DNA from: Naumannella halotolerans
GTDB taxonomy: Bacteria > Actinomycetota > Actinomycetes > Propionibacteriales > Propionibacteriaceae
Assembly (NCBI RefSeq): GCF_004364645.1
Contig: NZ_SOAW01000002.1
Location: 62,001-126,000, forward strand
DNA length: 64,000 nt
Direction: 5' to 3'
The translations under genes were made by a program, and so were the position numbers. Below are positions 45,560-54,537 of this stretch, in pieces; positions within the stretch are counted from its first letter, which is position 1, and every line of letters begins with the position of its first letter. The notes below the pieces were generated by a model. It made no database searches. It was not told where the DNA came from and saw nothing but the letters and a program-made list of their open reading frames with translations.

Positions 45560-46897
45560 ATGAGCATCCCCATGCTGTTGCCCCCGTACCTGCTGGAATC
45601 GATCGCCATTCGCGGGTCGGAGCAGGAGGCCCGGATCGCCCAGGAGACCCTGCGGCACGATGCCGCACTGCGCGCGGCACGCGCGGTCGGCGGTGCCCGA
45701 CCGGGTGCTGCCGCCGATGCCGGCACCCCGGGCCGCGCCAATCGGGTGATCCATGACGCCCGGTCCACCGAGACCCTGCCCGGCACGCAGGTCCGCGCCG
45801 AGGGTGAGCCGGCCACCGGTGATGCTGCCACCGACGAGGCCTATGACGGCCTGGGGGCGACCTGGACGCTGTTCTTCGATGCCTTCGGGCGCGATTCGCT
45901 GGACGGTCGGGGGATGCAACTGCTGGGCACGGTGCACTTCGGCCAGAACTACGCCAACGCGTTCTGGGACGGTCAGCAGATGGTCTTCGGTGACGGGGAC
46001 GGGGAGCGGTTCAACCGGTTCACCGCGAGCATCGACGTGATCGGGCATGAGTTGACCCACGGGGTGATCGAGTTCACCGCCGGGTTGCGCTATCAAGGCC
46101 AGTCCGGCGCGCTGAACGAATCGATCTCCGATGTCTTCGGCTCCTTGGTCCGCCAGCAGTCCCGTGCCGAGACCGCCGAGACCGCCGACTGGCTGATCGG
46201 CGCGGAGCTGTTCACCGATCTCGTCCAGGGTGATGCCCTGCGTTCGATGATCGCCCCGGGCACCGCCTATGACGACCCGGTGCTGGGCAAGGACCCGCAA
46301 CCGGCGCACATGGACGGCTTCGTGCACACCACCAGCGACAACGGCGGGGTCCACATCAACTCCGGGATTCCGAACAAGGCCTTCCAGCTGGCCGCCACTG
46401 CCCTGGGCGGCAATGCCTGGGAACGGGCCGGCCAGGTGTGGTTCAACGCCTTGACCGGTGGACAACTGCGACCCGACTGCGACTTCGCCACCTTCGCGCA
46501 GCTGACCATCGATGCCGCCACGGCGATCGACGCAAAGACGCAGGCCGCGGTCGAGCAGGCCTGGGCTGCGGTGGGCGTCGCCCCGGGTGTCGCGGAGGTG
46601 CCCGCGACCGCACCCCTGGCCGCCAACACCAAACTGCACCTGACCCGCTCGGGCGGTTTCGCCGGCATCACCAAGGAGCGCGATTTCGAGCTCAGCGAGC
46701 TGTCCGAGCCCGATGCCGAGGGCTGGCAGCGACTGGTCGGTGGCAGCGAGCTGAACGATCTGAGCCGGGTCAGCGAGATGCATCCGGACGGATTCGTCTA
46801 CCACGTCGCCTGTGATCAGGTGCCGTTGGAGGTCCAGCTCCCCGAACCGGCCCTGCCGGCAGCGGTGAAGGAGCTGTTCCAGCGCACCCTGGGTTGA
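45560..46897 (+). CDS. Protealysin-like M4 metalloprotease fused to an emfourin-type inhibitor domain
   Basis: The 445-residue protein lacks a signal peptide and begins with a short protealysin-type propeptide (MLLPPYLLESIA, with the PPL-type motif). The thermolysin core has HELTH (163-167) and the third zinc ligand Glu187 in NESISD. The catalytic His265 lies in DNGGVHINSGIPNKAF. From about residue 358, HLTRSGGFAGITKERDFELS to the end resembles emfourin, the small protein that inhibits protealysin and is usually encoded by a separate adjacent gene. ATG 45560 precedes the propeptide. Cytoplasmic or non-classically secreted location is likely. Confidence 0.85.
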   Translation: MSIPMLLPPYLLESIAIRGSEQEARIAQETLRHDAALRAARAVGGARPGAAADAGTPGRANRVIHDARSTETLPGTQVRAEGEPATGDAATDEAYDGLGATWTLFFDAFGRDSLDGRGMQLLGTVHFGQNYANAFWDGQQMVFGDGDGERFNRFTASIDVIGHELTHGVIEFTAGLRYQGQSGALNESISDVFGSLVRQQSRAETAETADWLIGAELFTDLVQGDALRSMIAPGTAYDDPVLGKDPQPAHMDGFVHTTSDNGGVHINSGIPNKAFQLAATALGGNAWERAGQVWFNALTGGQLRPDCDFATFAQLTIDAATAIDAKTQAAVEQAWAAVGVAPGVAEVPATAPLAANTKLHLTRSGGFAGITKERDFELSELSEPDAEGWQRLVGGSELNDLSRVSEMHPDGFVYHVACDQVPLEVQLPEPALPAAVKELFQRTLG

Positions 46898-46914
46898 TCC
46901 CCCGGGAGGTGGAT

Positions 46915-46969
46915 CCCCTGTGAGGTTGAGCCCCTGTGAGGTTGAGCCCTGTGAGGTTGAACCCTGTGA
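46915..46969. repeat. Tandem repeat, 15-16-bp unit, about 3.5 copies
   Basis: Units CCCCTGTGAGGTTGAG begin at 46915 and 46931, then a 15-bp version at 46947 and a partial at 46962. It lies between the M4 protease stop and the aldo/keto reductase start. Confidence 0.8.
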
Positions 46970-47029
46970 TTGTCATCGCACCGACACCGATCGTGGAACA
47001 ACCACCCGACCGGGCCGGTTGAGTCGGAT

Positions 47030-47974
47030 ATGACTCGAATCGGAAACAGTGACCTGGATGTGACTCCCCTCGCCCTGGGCGGGAATGTCTTCGGCTGGAC
47101 CGCCGACCGCGACACCTCGTTCGCGATCCTGGACGCCTTCGTCGATGGTGGCGGCAACCTGATCGACACCGCCGATTCCTACAGTGCATTCGCCGAGGGC
47201 AATGTCGGCGGTGAGAGCGAGACGATCATCGGCCAGTGGCTCGCCTCGCGTGCACCGGCCGATGTGCTGGTGGCCACCAAGGTCAGCCAGCATCCGGATT
47301 TCCTCGGTCTGTCGGCGCGCAACATCAAGGCCGCTGCCGATGCTTCGCTGCAGCGACTCGGCACCGAGACCATCGACCTTTACTACGCCCACTTCGACGA
47401 TCGGTCGGTCCCCCTGGCCGAGACGGTGGGCGCGTTCGGTGAACTCGTCAGTGCCGGCAAGGTACGCCAGATCGGTGTCTCCAACTACACCGCGGAGCGG
47501 ATCAGCGAATGGCTGTCCCTGGCCGACGAGCTCGCCGTGCCGCGACCTGTGGCCATCCAGCCGCACTACAACCTGGTCCACCGCAACGAGGTGGAGGAGA
47601 CGATCATCGGCCTCGCCGAACGGGAGAACCTGGGCCTGTTCCCCTACTACTCCCTGGCCAGCGGATTCCTCACCGGCAAGTACCGTTCCACCGATCTGCA
47701 GGACCAGACCTCCCCGCGGGCGCAGATGGCGGCGAAGTTCGCCGTACCCCAGGGCTTGGAGATCATCCGCACCCTGGAGACGATCGCCGCCGACCACGGT
47801 GTCGCGATCGCGTCGGTCGCCCTCGCCTGGCTGCGGGCCCAGCCGACCGTGGTCGCACCGATCGCGTCCGCCTCGAAGGTCGAGCAGGTCGCCGGGTTGC
47901 TGGACAGCGTGAAGCTGGACCTAAGCGCCGAGGAGGTCGCGGCGTTGACCGCGGTGTCGACCTGGCAGGGCTGA
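47030..47974 (+). CDS. Aldo/keto reductase
   Basis: The 314-residue enzyme has LIDTADSYSAFAEG (catalytic Asp and Tyr), VATKVSQHPD (Lys), DLYYAHFDDRSVP (His), QIGVSNYTAER and the NADP-binding IASASKVEQ near the end. It matches the AKR superfamily branch related to YajO/Tas and IolS, with unknown carbonyl substrate. ATG 47030 is used; no strong ribosome-binding site is visible, and the open frame before it has no homology. Confidence 0.9.
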   Translation: MTRIGNSDLDVTPLALGGNVFGWTADRDTSFAILDAFVDGGGNLIDTADSYSAFAEGNVGGESETIIGQWLASRAPADVLVATKVSQHPDFLGLSARNIKAAADASLQRLGTETIDLYYAHFDDRSVPLAETVGAFGELVSAGKVRQIGVSNYTAERISEWLSLADELAVPRPVAIQPHYNLVHRNEVEETIIGLAERENLGLFPYYSLASGFLTGKYRSTDLQDQTSPRAQMAAKFAVPQGLEIIRTLETIAADHGVAIASVALAWLRAQPTVVAPIASASKVEQVAGLLDSVKLDLSAEEVAALTAVSTWQG

Positions 47975-48002
47975 TCAGTTCCGGACGATCCTCCTGGATC
48001 TG

Positions 48003-48075
48003 CGGCAGGGATGATCACGGCCCTCGGGTCTTCCCGAACCGGGAACGGATGGTCACACCCGGCAGGGATGATCAC
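48003..48075. repeat. 16-bp direct repeat pair
   Basis: CGGCAGGGATGATCAC occurs at 48003-48018 and 48060-48075, separated by 41 bp, in the gap between the aldo/keto reductase and rhodanese genes, which converge. Confidence 0.7.
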
Positions 48076-48501
48076 TCAGGCTGCCGCGACCCCGACCACC
48101 TGCTCCACCTCGGTCAGGGTGTTCGAGACCGGAAACCCGGCGTCGGTCCAGGCGAGCACACCACCGTCCAGATCGCCGGCCGGCAGCCCCACCTGGGCCA
48201 GGCTTGCCGCGTTCAGTGACGAGCTGTAGCCCTCCTGGCAGACGATGATCAGCTCCCTGCCCGCGTGGGCCTGCGGCAGGCAGGCTCCGGAGCCGGGATG
48301 CAATCGCCACAGCAGGTGATTGGCTTCGATGATCAACGAACCCGGGATCTCCCCGAGCGCGGAGCGCTGCCACTGCGGCAGGATGTCGACAAACAGCGCG
48401 CCCTGGCCCACACGTTCCCGGGCCTGGGCCGGGGAGTAGCGGCTGATCTGCGTCCGGGCGTGCTCCAGCAGCGCATCAACACTGTCGAAGCGCTCGCTCA
48501 T
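48076..48501 (-). CDS. Rhodanese-like domain protein
   Basis: The 141-residue single-domain rhodanese has RYSPAQARERVGQGALFVDI at the N-terminus, the GEIPGSLIIE turn, and the active-site loop VCQEGYSSSL with the catalytic Cys, then GGVLAWTDAGFPV. It transfers sulfur or senses reactive sulfur. I take ATG 48501 (MSERFDS), where the family begins. The frame continues upstream for 34 codons that look like the N-terminus of a GNAT acetyltransferase and probably belong to a broken neighbour. Confidence 0.82.
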   Translation of the reverse strand: MSERFDSVDALLEHARTQISRYSPAQARERVGQGALFVDILPQWQRSALGEIPGSLIIEANHLLWRLHPGSGACLPQAHAGRELIIVCQEGYSSSLNAASLAQVGLPAGDLDGGVLAWTDAGFPVSNTLTEVEQVVGVAAA

Positions 48502-48504
48502 GCG

Positions 48505-48750
48505 CTCACTCGCGGTGAAGCCTGCGACTGTCAGCTCCCCGACGGTGTCGTACTCGGCGGGTTCGGCCCTGCGTATCGCGACCGGGACGGCCCATACGGA
48601 CATCTGCCCAAGCGGCCCGAGCGACTCGTGTTGGAACGCGATGTCGCCGCGCGTGCAGCCTCGGGCGAGGTGCTCCTCGCCGAGATCGATGCGGAACCGG
48701 CCGGTACGGTCACCCTGCTGCGGCCGGGTACGCCGCAGAGCCGACTGGCC
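48505..48750. pseudogene. GNAT acetyltransferase gene split into two opposite pieces
   Basis: On the minus strand 48603 to about 48505 encodes VAIRRAEPAEYDTVGELTVA, a typical GNAT N-terminus, running into the rhodanese frame. On the plus strand about 48571 to 48735 encodes AYRDRDGPYGH, then AARAASGEVLLAEIDAEPAG and TVTLLRPGTPQ, a typical next segment of the same family. The two pieces meet near 48575 in opposite orientation, as after an inversion, and the C-terminal acetyl-CoA site is missing. No other gene is visible in 48502-48870. Confidence 0.45.
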
Positions 48751-48870
48751 GTCGACAGTGAGGGTGCAGGATGGAAGGAGTGGGTGCCAACCCCCTCATC
48801 CGTATCGGCCGGCTCCGCCGCCTTGGGGGAACGGACCCGCAGCGACATTTCGCGAAAGGAGGCGACGGCG

Positions 48871-49755
48871 ATGGGCAACCCGGCCGAACATGAGGTGGCA
48901 GTCCTGGGGCTGGGCGTGATGGGAGGCGGCTTCGCCCACAATCTGGCCCGTGCCGGACTGGACACGGTGGGGTGGAATCGGAGTACTCCCACAGCCGAAC
49001 GCCGGGCCTGGCTCGGCATCACGATCTCCCCCGATGTGGCCGACGCGGCCGCGGCCCGGGTGGTGCTGACGATGCTTCCGGACGCCGACACCACGATCGC
49101 GGTTCTGGAACAGGTAGTCGACCAGCTGCCCGAGCAGGCGATCGTGGCCCAGATGGGCACGATCGGTGTGGACGGTACGCATCGGCTCGCCGACTTCCTG
49201 TCCGGCAGCCGACCGGATGTGCGGTTCGTCGACGCGCCGGCCTCGGGGACCAGGCAACCGGCCGAACAGGGCACCGTCACGGTGCTGGCCTCCGGCCCGG
49301 ACGCCGCTCGGAACGATCCGACCCTGACCCGCGCCTTCGACGCCGTGGGCAGCAGGACCGTCTGGTTGGGTGAGGCCGGTACCGGCACCCGGATGAAACT
49401 GGTGATCAACTCCTGGCTGATCGCGACCATGGAAGGTATCGCCGAGACCGCGGTACTGGCAGACCAGCTCGGCTTCTCGCCCGAGGAGGTCTGGGACGTA
49501 CTCGACGGCGGCCCTTTGGCCTCGCCCTACATCGAGGGCAAGTTGAGGAAGTTGCAGACCGGTGACTACAGCACCGAGATGGCGATGAGGTGGGGGGCCA
49601 AGGACGCCCAGCTCGCTGCCGATGCGGCGCCCGGGCTCCGGCTTCCCGCGCTCGATGCCGCCCGGGAACAGTGGCAGCACGCTGCACAGGCCGACCCGGA
49701 GGCCGACATCGCCTCGGTCTACACCTTCCTGCGGGCGGACCGAAACGGGCGTTGA
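48871..49755 (+). CDS. Beta-hydroxyacid dehydrogenase (3-hydroxyisobutyrate dehydrogenase family)
   Basis: The 294-residue protein has an N-terminal Rossmann fold (VAVLGLGVMGGGFAHNLARA), the substrate loop VDAPASGTRQPAEQGTV, the catalytic Lys in GTGTRMKLVINSWL and a C-terminal helical domain. It oxidises or reduces a beta-hydroxyacid with NAD(P). The loop reads DAPASGT instead of the usual DAPVSGG, so the substrate may be atypical. ATG 48871 has AAAGGAGG eight bases upstream. Confidence 0.9.
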   Translation: MGNPAEHEVAVLGLGVMGGGFAHNLARAGLDTVGWNRSTPTAERRAWLGITISPDVADAAAARVVLTMLPDADTTIAVLEQVVDQLPEQAIVAQMGTIGVDGTHRLADFLSGSRPDVRFVDAPASGTRQPAEQGTVTVLASGPDAARNDPTLTRAFDAVGSRTVWLGEAGTGTRMKLVINSWLIATMEGIAETAVLADQLGFSPEEVWDVLDGGPLASPYIEGKLRKLQTGDYSTEMAMRWGAKDAQLAADAAPGLRLPALDAAREQWQHAAQADPEADIASVYTFLRADRNGR

Positions 49756-49785
49756 TCGGTGCGCCCGGGCGCTGCTCGGGTGAAC

Positions 49786-49829
49786 CCGGTCAGGCGGGTC
49801 CGGTCAGGTGGGTCCGGTCAGGTGCGGGT
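49786..49829. repeat. Tandem repeat, 14-bp unit, three copies
   Basis: CCGGTCAGGCGGGT (49786-49799), CCGGTCAGGTGGGT (49800-49813) and a 16-base version (49814-49829) fill the gap between convergent genes and end at the dinB stop codon. Confidence 0.8.
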
Positions 49830-51037
49830 CAATCGGGGAGCATCGGCACCTGCAAGCCGGGGTCCTGTCCCACGTTCACGCCACGGCTGATGGTCCGGCT
49901 CCCCCATCGCCGGCGGATCTCATCGACTGCCGCATCCAACTCGGTGCTGTCGGTGCCGCCCAGCGGCAGCGTCGCCTGCAGACTGTCGTACTCGTCGAGG
50001 TTGGCCAGGCTGAGACCGATCAGGGTGCACCCCCGATCGGCGATCAGGGGGCCGGCATCACTCAACAGGCGCAATGCTGCGGTCATGATCACTTCGGTCT
50101 GCCCGCTCGGTGCCGGCAGTGTGCGCGATCGAGTGGCCCGACCGTAATCGGCGAAGCGCAGCCGCAGGACGACGGTCGAGGCCTGGCGCTCGGCCCTGCG
50201 CAGACGCTGGCAGACCCGTTCGGTCAGCACGATCAGCGTCGGCCGCAGGATCGACGGGTCGGCCTGGGACCCGAGTGCGCGCTGTGCCCCGATCGACCGT
50301 CGGCGCACACCGGTGCGAACCCGTCGCGGATCCCGGGCATGGGCCAGTGCATGCAGGTGCCGCGCCGCGCCCGGCCCGAGGATGCCGGCCAGCCGGGTCT
50401 CGGACTCGGCCGCCAGTTGCCCCACGGTCGTGATCCGCTGCTCGGCGAGTTTGGCCGCAGTGATCTCGCCGACACCCCACAGGCGCTGCACCGGAAGGGG
50501 ATGCAGGAAGTCGAGCTCGCGCCCCGCCGGAACCTCCAACAGCCCGTCGGGTTTGCCGACTGCGCTGGCGACCTTGGCCAGGAACTTGGAGCCGGCGATG
50601 CCGACGGTGATCGGCAAACCCACCTCCTCGCGTACCCGGTGGCGCAGGGTCTCGGCGATCTGTCGCGGGGAACCGCTGATCCGCCACAACCCGCCGACCT
50701 CCAGGAAGGCTTCGTCGACCGACAAGGGTTCGACCAGCGGCGTGGTCTGCTCGAAGATCCCGAAGACCTGCCGGGAGGCCGCGGTGTAGGCCTCGAACCT
50801 GGGCGGGACGACCACCGCATCCGGGCAGATCCGCAGCGCCTGGCGTCCCGGCATCGGGGTCCGTACCCCTCGCCGCTTCGCCTCGTAACTGGCGGCCAGC
50901 ACCACCCCACCACCGACGATCACCGGTCGCCCCCGCAGCGTCGGGTCATCCCGCTGCTCCACCGAGGCGTAGAAGGCATCCAGGTCGGCATGCAGGATGC
51001 TCGCCGACCCGTGCGGAGAGCCCTCGTCCTGCTGCAT
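49829..51037 (-). CDS. dinB: DNA polymerase IV (Y family)
   Basis: The 402-residue translesion polymerase has ILHADLDAFYASVEQRDDP (metal-binding Asp and the steric-gate region), SYEAKRRGVRTPMPGRQA, LSVDEAFLEV (catalytic Asp-Glu), and helix-hairpin-helix RLWGVGEITAAKLAEQ and the little-finger domain. A QATLPL sequence near the C-terminus resembles a sliding-clamp-binding motif, here followed by about 40 more residues. ATG 51037 has GAAGGTGG upstream. The 192-bp gap to the Rieske ferredoxin gene holds the divergent promoters. Confidence 0.92.
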   Translation of the reverse strand: MQQDEGSPHGSASILHADLDAFYASVEQRDDPTLRGRPVIVGGGVVLAASYEAKRRGVRTPMPGRQALRICPDAVVVPPRFEAYTAASRQVFGIFEQTTPLVEPLSVDEAFLEVGGLWRISGSPRQIAETLRHRVREEVGLPITVGIAGSKFLAKVASAVGKPDGLLEVPAGRELDFLHPLPVQRLWGVGEITAAKLAEQRITTVGQLAAESETRLAGILGPGAARHLHALAHARDPRRVRTGVRRRSIGAQRALGSQADPSILRPTLIVLTERVCQRLRRAERQASTVVLRLRFADYGRATRSRTLPAPSGQTEVIMTAALRLLSDAGPLIADRGCTLIGLSLANLDEYDSLQATLPLGGTDSTELDAAVDEIRRRWGSRTISRGVNVGQDPGLQVPMLPD

Positions 51038-51229
51038 CGGACCACCTTCGCAGCAGGCTCCGACAGGACCCCACGCAGTGATCGACAGCACTGCGTTACA
51101 GGTCCGTGTCAGGCCCGCGAATCCCTTGCCTCGGCTTCCGGGACGGATCCACAATTGTTGTGTGGTGCGATACGCGTTGCGTACCAAGCAACACGGTCGG
51201 TTGGCGAGCGAGAGGAATCACATCGCGCA

Positions 51230-51574
51230 ATGGTCAAGGTGTGCACGATCAACGACTTGGTTCCCGGAGAGGGACTGCGGATCACCTCGGTCCAGCCGCC
51301 GATCGCGGTCTTCCTCACCGAGGACGGCGAGGTGCATGCGATCGACGACACCTGCACCCATCAGGATGCCTCCCTGGCAGAGGGGTGGCTCGAGGGATGC
51401 GCAGTCGAATGCCCTTTGCATGCGAGCTCGTTCGACCTGCGTACCGGTGCGGTCGACCAACCCCCGGCGCGGCTTCCGGTACGGGTGCACAAGGTCGAAC
51501 TGGATGGTGACGACGTACTGGTCGAACTGTCCACCGAAGCCCCCAACCTCCCCCCGACCATGAGCCAGACCTGA
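51230..51574 (+). CDS. Rieske-type ferredoxin of an oxygenase system
   Basis: The 114-residue protein has the Rieske 2Fe-2S ligands in CTHQDASLAEG (C42, H44) and ECPLHASSFD (C61, H64), the pattern of BphA3-like ferredoxins. It carries electrons from the reductase encoded next to the terminal oxygenase. ATG 51230 is used; the long open frame before it is antisense to dinB. It is the first of three co-oriented genes: ferredoxin, reductase, oxygenase. Confidence 0.9.
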   Translation: MVKVCTINDLVPGEGLRITSVQPPIAVFLTEDGEVHAIDDTCTHQDASLAEGWLEGCAVECPLHASSFDLRTGAVDQPPARLPVRVHKVELDGDDVLVELSTEAPNLPPTMSQT

Positions 51575-51639
51575 CCTACCGGCCCGACCTGTCCGGGACG
51601 ACGCCCCGGACCGGACCAACCCGTGCGACGAAAGAAGCC

Positions 51640-52905
51640 ATGTACGCCGAAACCGTGACGGCCGACAGCCGTGTGATCATCGTCGGGGCCGGCCTCGCCG
51701 GGTTCACCGCAGCGGAGACCCTGCGCCAAGGGGGTCACCACGGTGAGATCGTGGTCGTCGGCGCCGAGACCCACCGGCCCTATGACCGGCCGCCGCTGAG
51801 CAAGGGGATGCTGTCGGGTGCGCTGGCGATCTCCGACGTCTCCTTGGAACCCATGGGCGCTCTCGAGGTGGACCTTCGACTGGGTTTGAGCGCACTCGCC
51901 CTGGACGTGCCCGCCCGCTCGGTCAGCCTGAGCGACGGCAGCAGCCTGGCCGCCGATGTGGTGATCATCGCCAGCGGCTCGCGACCGAAGCTGCTCCCCA
52001 CCGATCTCGGCGGAGTGCACACCCTCTACAGCCTCGACGACGCCCTGGCCATCCGGGAGCAGATCGGCGAGGGAAGCAAGGTGGTCAGCATCGGCACCGG
52101 CTTCATCGGGCTGGAGGCGGCGTCCGCGGCCCGCAGCCTGGGCGCGTCTGCCACCGTGATCGGCAACAGCGCACCGCTGCACCGGCGATTCGGCCAGTTC
52201 GCCTCCGAGGCGGTGCTCGGGCTGCACGAGCGCAACGGAGTCGACTTCGTCCTCGGCGCCACGGAACTGGAGTTCCGCTCCGACGGCCGGGCCCGGATCG
52301 CCTCGGTGGTCGCCAACGGGACCGAGATCGAGGCCGATGTGGTGGTGGTCGGCATCGGTTCGGCACCGAACGTCGAATGGCTGGCCGGCAGCGGGTTGTT
52401 GATCGACGACGGCATCGTCACCGATCAGTGGGGCAAGGCCGCGCCGGGGATCTTCGCCGTCGGCGACTGCGCCCGTTGGCAGCGGCCCGACGGCACGAGC
52501 CATCGCGGGGAGCACTGGACCGCCGCCCAGTCCGAGGCCCGAGAGGTGGCCCACCTGCTGCTGGGAGCTCCGCTGAGCCCGAAGGTGGAACCGGACTACG
52601 TCTGGTCCGACCAGCACGGCGTCCGGTTGCAGATCGCTGGCCTGATTCCGCCCGACGCGGTCTGCGAGGTCGAGTCCGGCAGCATCGAGGACGCAGACCT
52701 GCTGCTGCGCTACAGCCACCCCGACGGAACCGATGCGGCCCGCTTCGGGATGAACTCCGCACGCCAGATCATGCGCTGGCGTAAGCAGAACCGGTGGGAT
52801 CGGACCTTCCCGCCGGCCCCGGATCCCGGCAGCGAGGCCTCGACCCCTTCCGTACCCGACGAGCCGGCCGCAGCCGGTGTCGGCGGCCAGTCCCAGGAGT
52901 ACTGA
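51640..52905 (+). CDS. Ferredoxin reductase (FAD/NAD)
   Basis: The 421-residue flavoprotein has the FAD site IIVGAGLAGFTAAETLRQGG, the PYDRPPLSKGML motif of BphA4/rubredoxin-reductase-like enzymes, the NAD site VVSIGTGFIGLEAASAARSL, and GIFAVGDCARW near the C-terminus. It oxidises NAD(P)H and reduces the Rieske ferredoxin. A Pro/Ser-rich tail of about 30 residues follows the C-terminal domain. Its stop codon shares bases with the oxygenase start (TGATG). Confidence 0.92.
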   Translation: MYAETVTADSRVIIVGAGLAGFTAAETLRQGGHHGEIVVVGAETHRPYDRPPLSKGMLSGALAISDVSLEPMGALEVDLRLGLSALALDVPARSVSLSDGSSLAADVVIIASGSRPKLLPTDLGGVHTLYSLDDALAIREQIGEGSKVVSIGTGFIGLEAASAARSLGASATVIGNSAPLHRRFGQFASEAVLGLHERNGVDFVLGATELEFRSDGRARIASVVANGTEIEADVVVVGIGSAPNVEWLAGSGLLIDDGIVTDQWGKAAPGIFAVGDCARWQRPDGTSHRGEHWTAAQSEAREVAHLLLGAPLSPKVEPDYVWSDQHGVRLQIAGLIPPDAVCEVESGSIEDADLLLRYSHPDGTDAARFGMNSARQIMRWRKQNRWDRTFPPAPDPGSEASTPSVPDEPAAAGVGGQSQEY

Positions 52906-54053
52906 TGATCATCGAGCAGTTGACCGAACCTCTCCCCGGTTCCCTGATGCCGACACTGTCCGGCAGCTACTACCACGACCCGGCTGTCTTCGCCCTGGAG
53001 CAGGAACGGATCTTCGAGAAATCCTGGATGTGCGTGGTCCACGCCGCCGACCTGGCCAAGCCCGGTGACTTCAAGCTGGTGCAGGTGGGCCGGGAGCAGT
53101 TGATCATCACCCGGAACCGTCGCGGCGAGGCCCGGGCCTACTTCAACGTCTGCCGGCACCGCGGGATGCAGGTCTGCACCACCGAGTCGGGCAATGCGCG
53201 GCGCTTCCAGTGCGGCTATCACGCCTGGACCTACGACCTCGACGGAAAACTGATCGCGGCACCGAATCTGACCAAGATGCCCGACGTGGACAAGGACACC
53301 TACGGTCTGCAGACCGTTGCGGTACGGGAATGGCTCGGTTACATCTGGGTCTGCACCGCCGAGGAACCGCCGTCGTTCGAGGAGACCGTGCTCGGCGATG
53401 TCGTCGACCGGGTGGGCGAGGTGGAGAACCTGGACCACTACGGGGTGGAGAACCTCAAACTCGGTCGGCGGATCGCCTACGACGTGCAGGCGAACTGGAA
53501 ATTGATCATCGAGAACTTCATGGAGTGCTACCACTGCGCGACGATCCATCCAGAGCTGACGAATGTGATCCCGCAGTTCGCCGACGGCTGGGCCGCGCAG
53601 ACCAAGGTCAACTCCGGCGGCGTCTTCGGTGAGGACGTCGAGGGGTTCACCGTCGACGGATCGGCCGGGGTGACCAAGCTGCCGCAGATCGCGCCAGACC
53701 AGGACCGTACCTATTTCGCGATCACGATCCGGCCGAATGTCTTCATCAACATGGTCCCCGACCATGTGATCGTGCACCGGATGTTCCCCACCGGCCCGAA
53801 GCGCACCTATGTGGAGTGCGACTGGCTGTTCCTGCCCGACGTGGTCGACCAGGGAATGGACATCGACAAGTCGGTGCAGCTGTTCGACCTGGTGAATCAG
53901 CAGGATTTCGACGCCTGCGAGAAGACCCAGCCAGGCATGGAGTCACGGCTGTATGCCGAGGGAGGATCCCTCGTACCGGCCGAGCACCACATCTCCGAGT
54001 TCCATGACTGGCTGATCAAGACGATCTCACCGAACGCCCAGGCCACGGCATAG
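52905..54053 (+). CDS. Rieske non-heme iron oxygenase, alpha subunit
   Basis: The 382-residue terminal oxygenase has the Rieske centre (C83 and H85 in NVCRHRGMQV; C103 and H106 in QCGYHAW) and the mononuclear iron site (E207-x-x-H210-x4-H215 in ENFMECYHCATIHPEL, with Asp near 334). No beta subunit is encoded. The short NFMECYHCATIHPEL form resembles glycine-betaine/stachydrine-type demethylating oxygenases, but aromatic substrates are not excluded. It is the last gene of the ferredoxin-reductase-oxygenase operon and one of the few here ending in TAG. Confidence 0.88.
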   Translation: MIIEQLTEPLPGSLMPTLSGSYYHDPAVFALEQERIFEKSWMCVVHAADLAKPGDFKLVQVGREQLIITRNRRGEARAYFNVCRHRGMQVCTTESGNARRFQCGYHAWTYDLDGKLIAAPNLTKMPDVDKDTYGLQTVAVREWLGYIWVCTAEEPPSFEETVLGDVVDRVGEVENLDHYGVENLKLGRRIAYDVQANWKLIIENFMECYHCATIHPELTNVIPQFADGWAAQTKVNSGGVFGEDVEGFTVDGSAGVTKLPQIAPDQDRTYFAITIRPNVFINMVPDHVIVHRMFPTGPKRTYVECDWLFLPDVVDQGMDIDKSVQLFDLVNQQDFDACEKTQPGMESRLYAEGGSLVPAEHHISEFHDWLIKTISPNAQATA

Positions 54054-54141
54054 CCAGCGCACCGGCCATCGGTCTCGGCGGTGGCGACTCAGGCGCCAGC
54101 CGCCCGGTGATCCTCAGGGCCCGACGGTACGGACACGCTCA

Positions 54142-54537
54142 TCACTGCTCCGCGGCGCAGCGCTCACCGACGCCGCATCCGAGCGGCTTCGGCGTTCCCG
54201 CGGTCGGTACGTCCACCGTCCCCGGGGTGTCCGCGCCGTCCGTCCCTGCAACCCGCGCCGTCGGGAAAGCGGTGGTTGTCGTCTCCGGAACAGCCGTTCC
54301 CGAGACAGCAGGTCGACGCCGCCGGCCGGCGATCAGGATGCCGATGACGACCACCACCGCCCCGACCGGTTCGTTCCACGACAGCTTCTCGCCGAGCACG
54401 ATCACACCCAGGGCGATGCCGACGATCGGCACCAGGTAGGTCACTGTCGAGGCCAGCGCGGGCCCCCAGGCGGTGACGATCTGGAAGTTCCAGACATAGG
54501 CGATGCCGGTGCCGAGAGCGCCGAGACCGAACACCGA
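54142..54537 (-). pseudogene. EamA-family transporter, C-terminal fragment
   Basis: Only the last part of an EamA/DMT transporter remains: FGLGALGTGIAYVWNFQIVT, the TYLVPIVGIALGVIVLGEKL segment typical of the second EamA repeat, and a final TM helix, followed by an unusual Thr/Pro-rich tail. About 200 N-terminal residues are missing. The sequence switches abruptly at about 54537 to the start of the divergent LysR gene. A deletion reaching from mid-gene into the shared promoter region is the simplest explanation. Confidence 0.7.
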
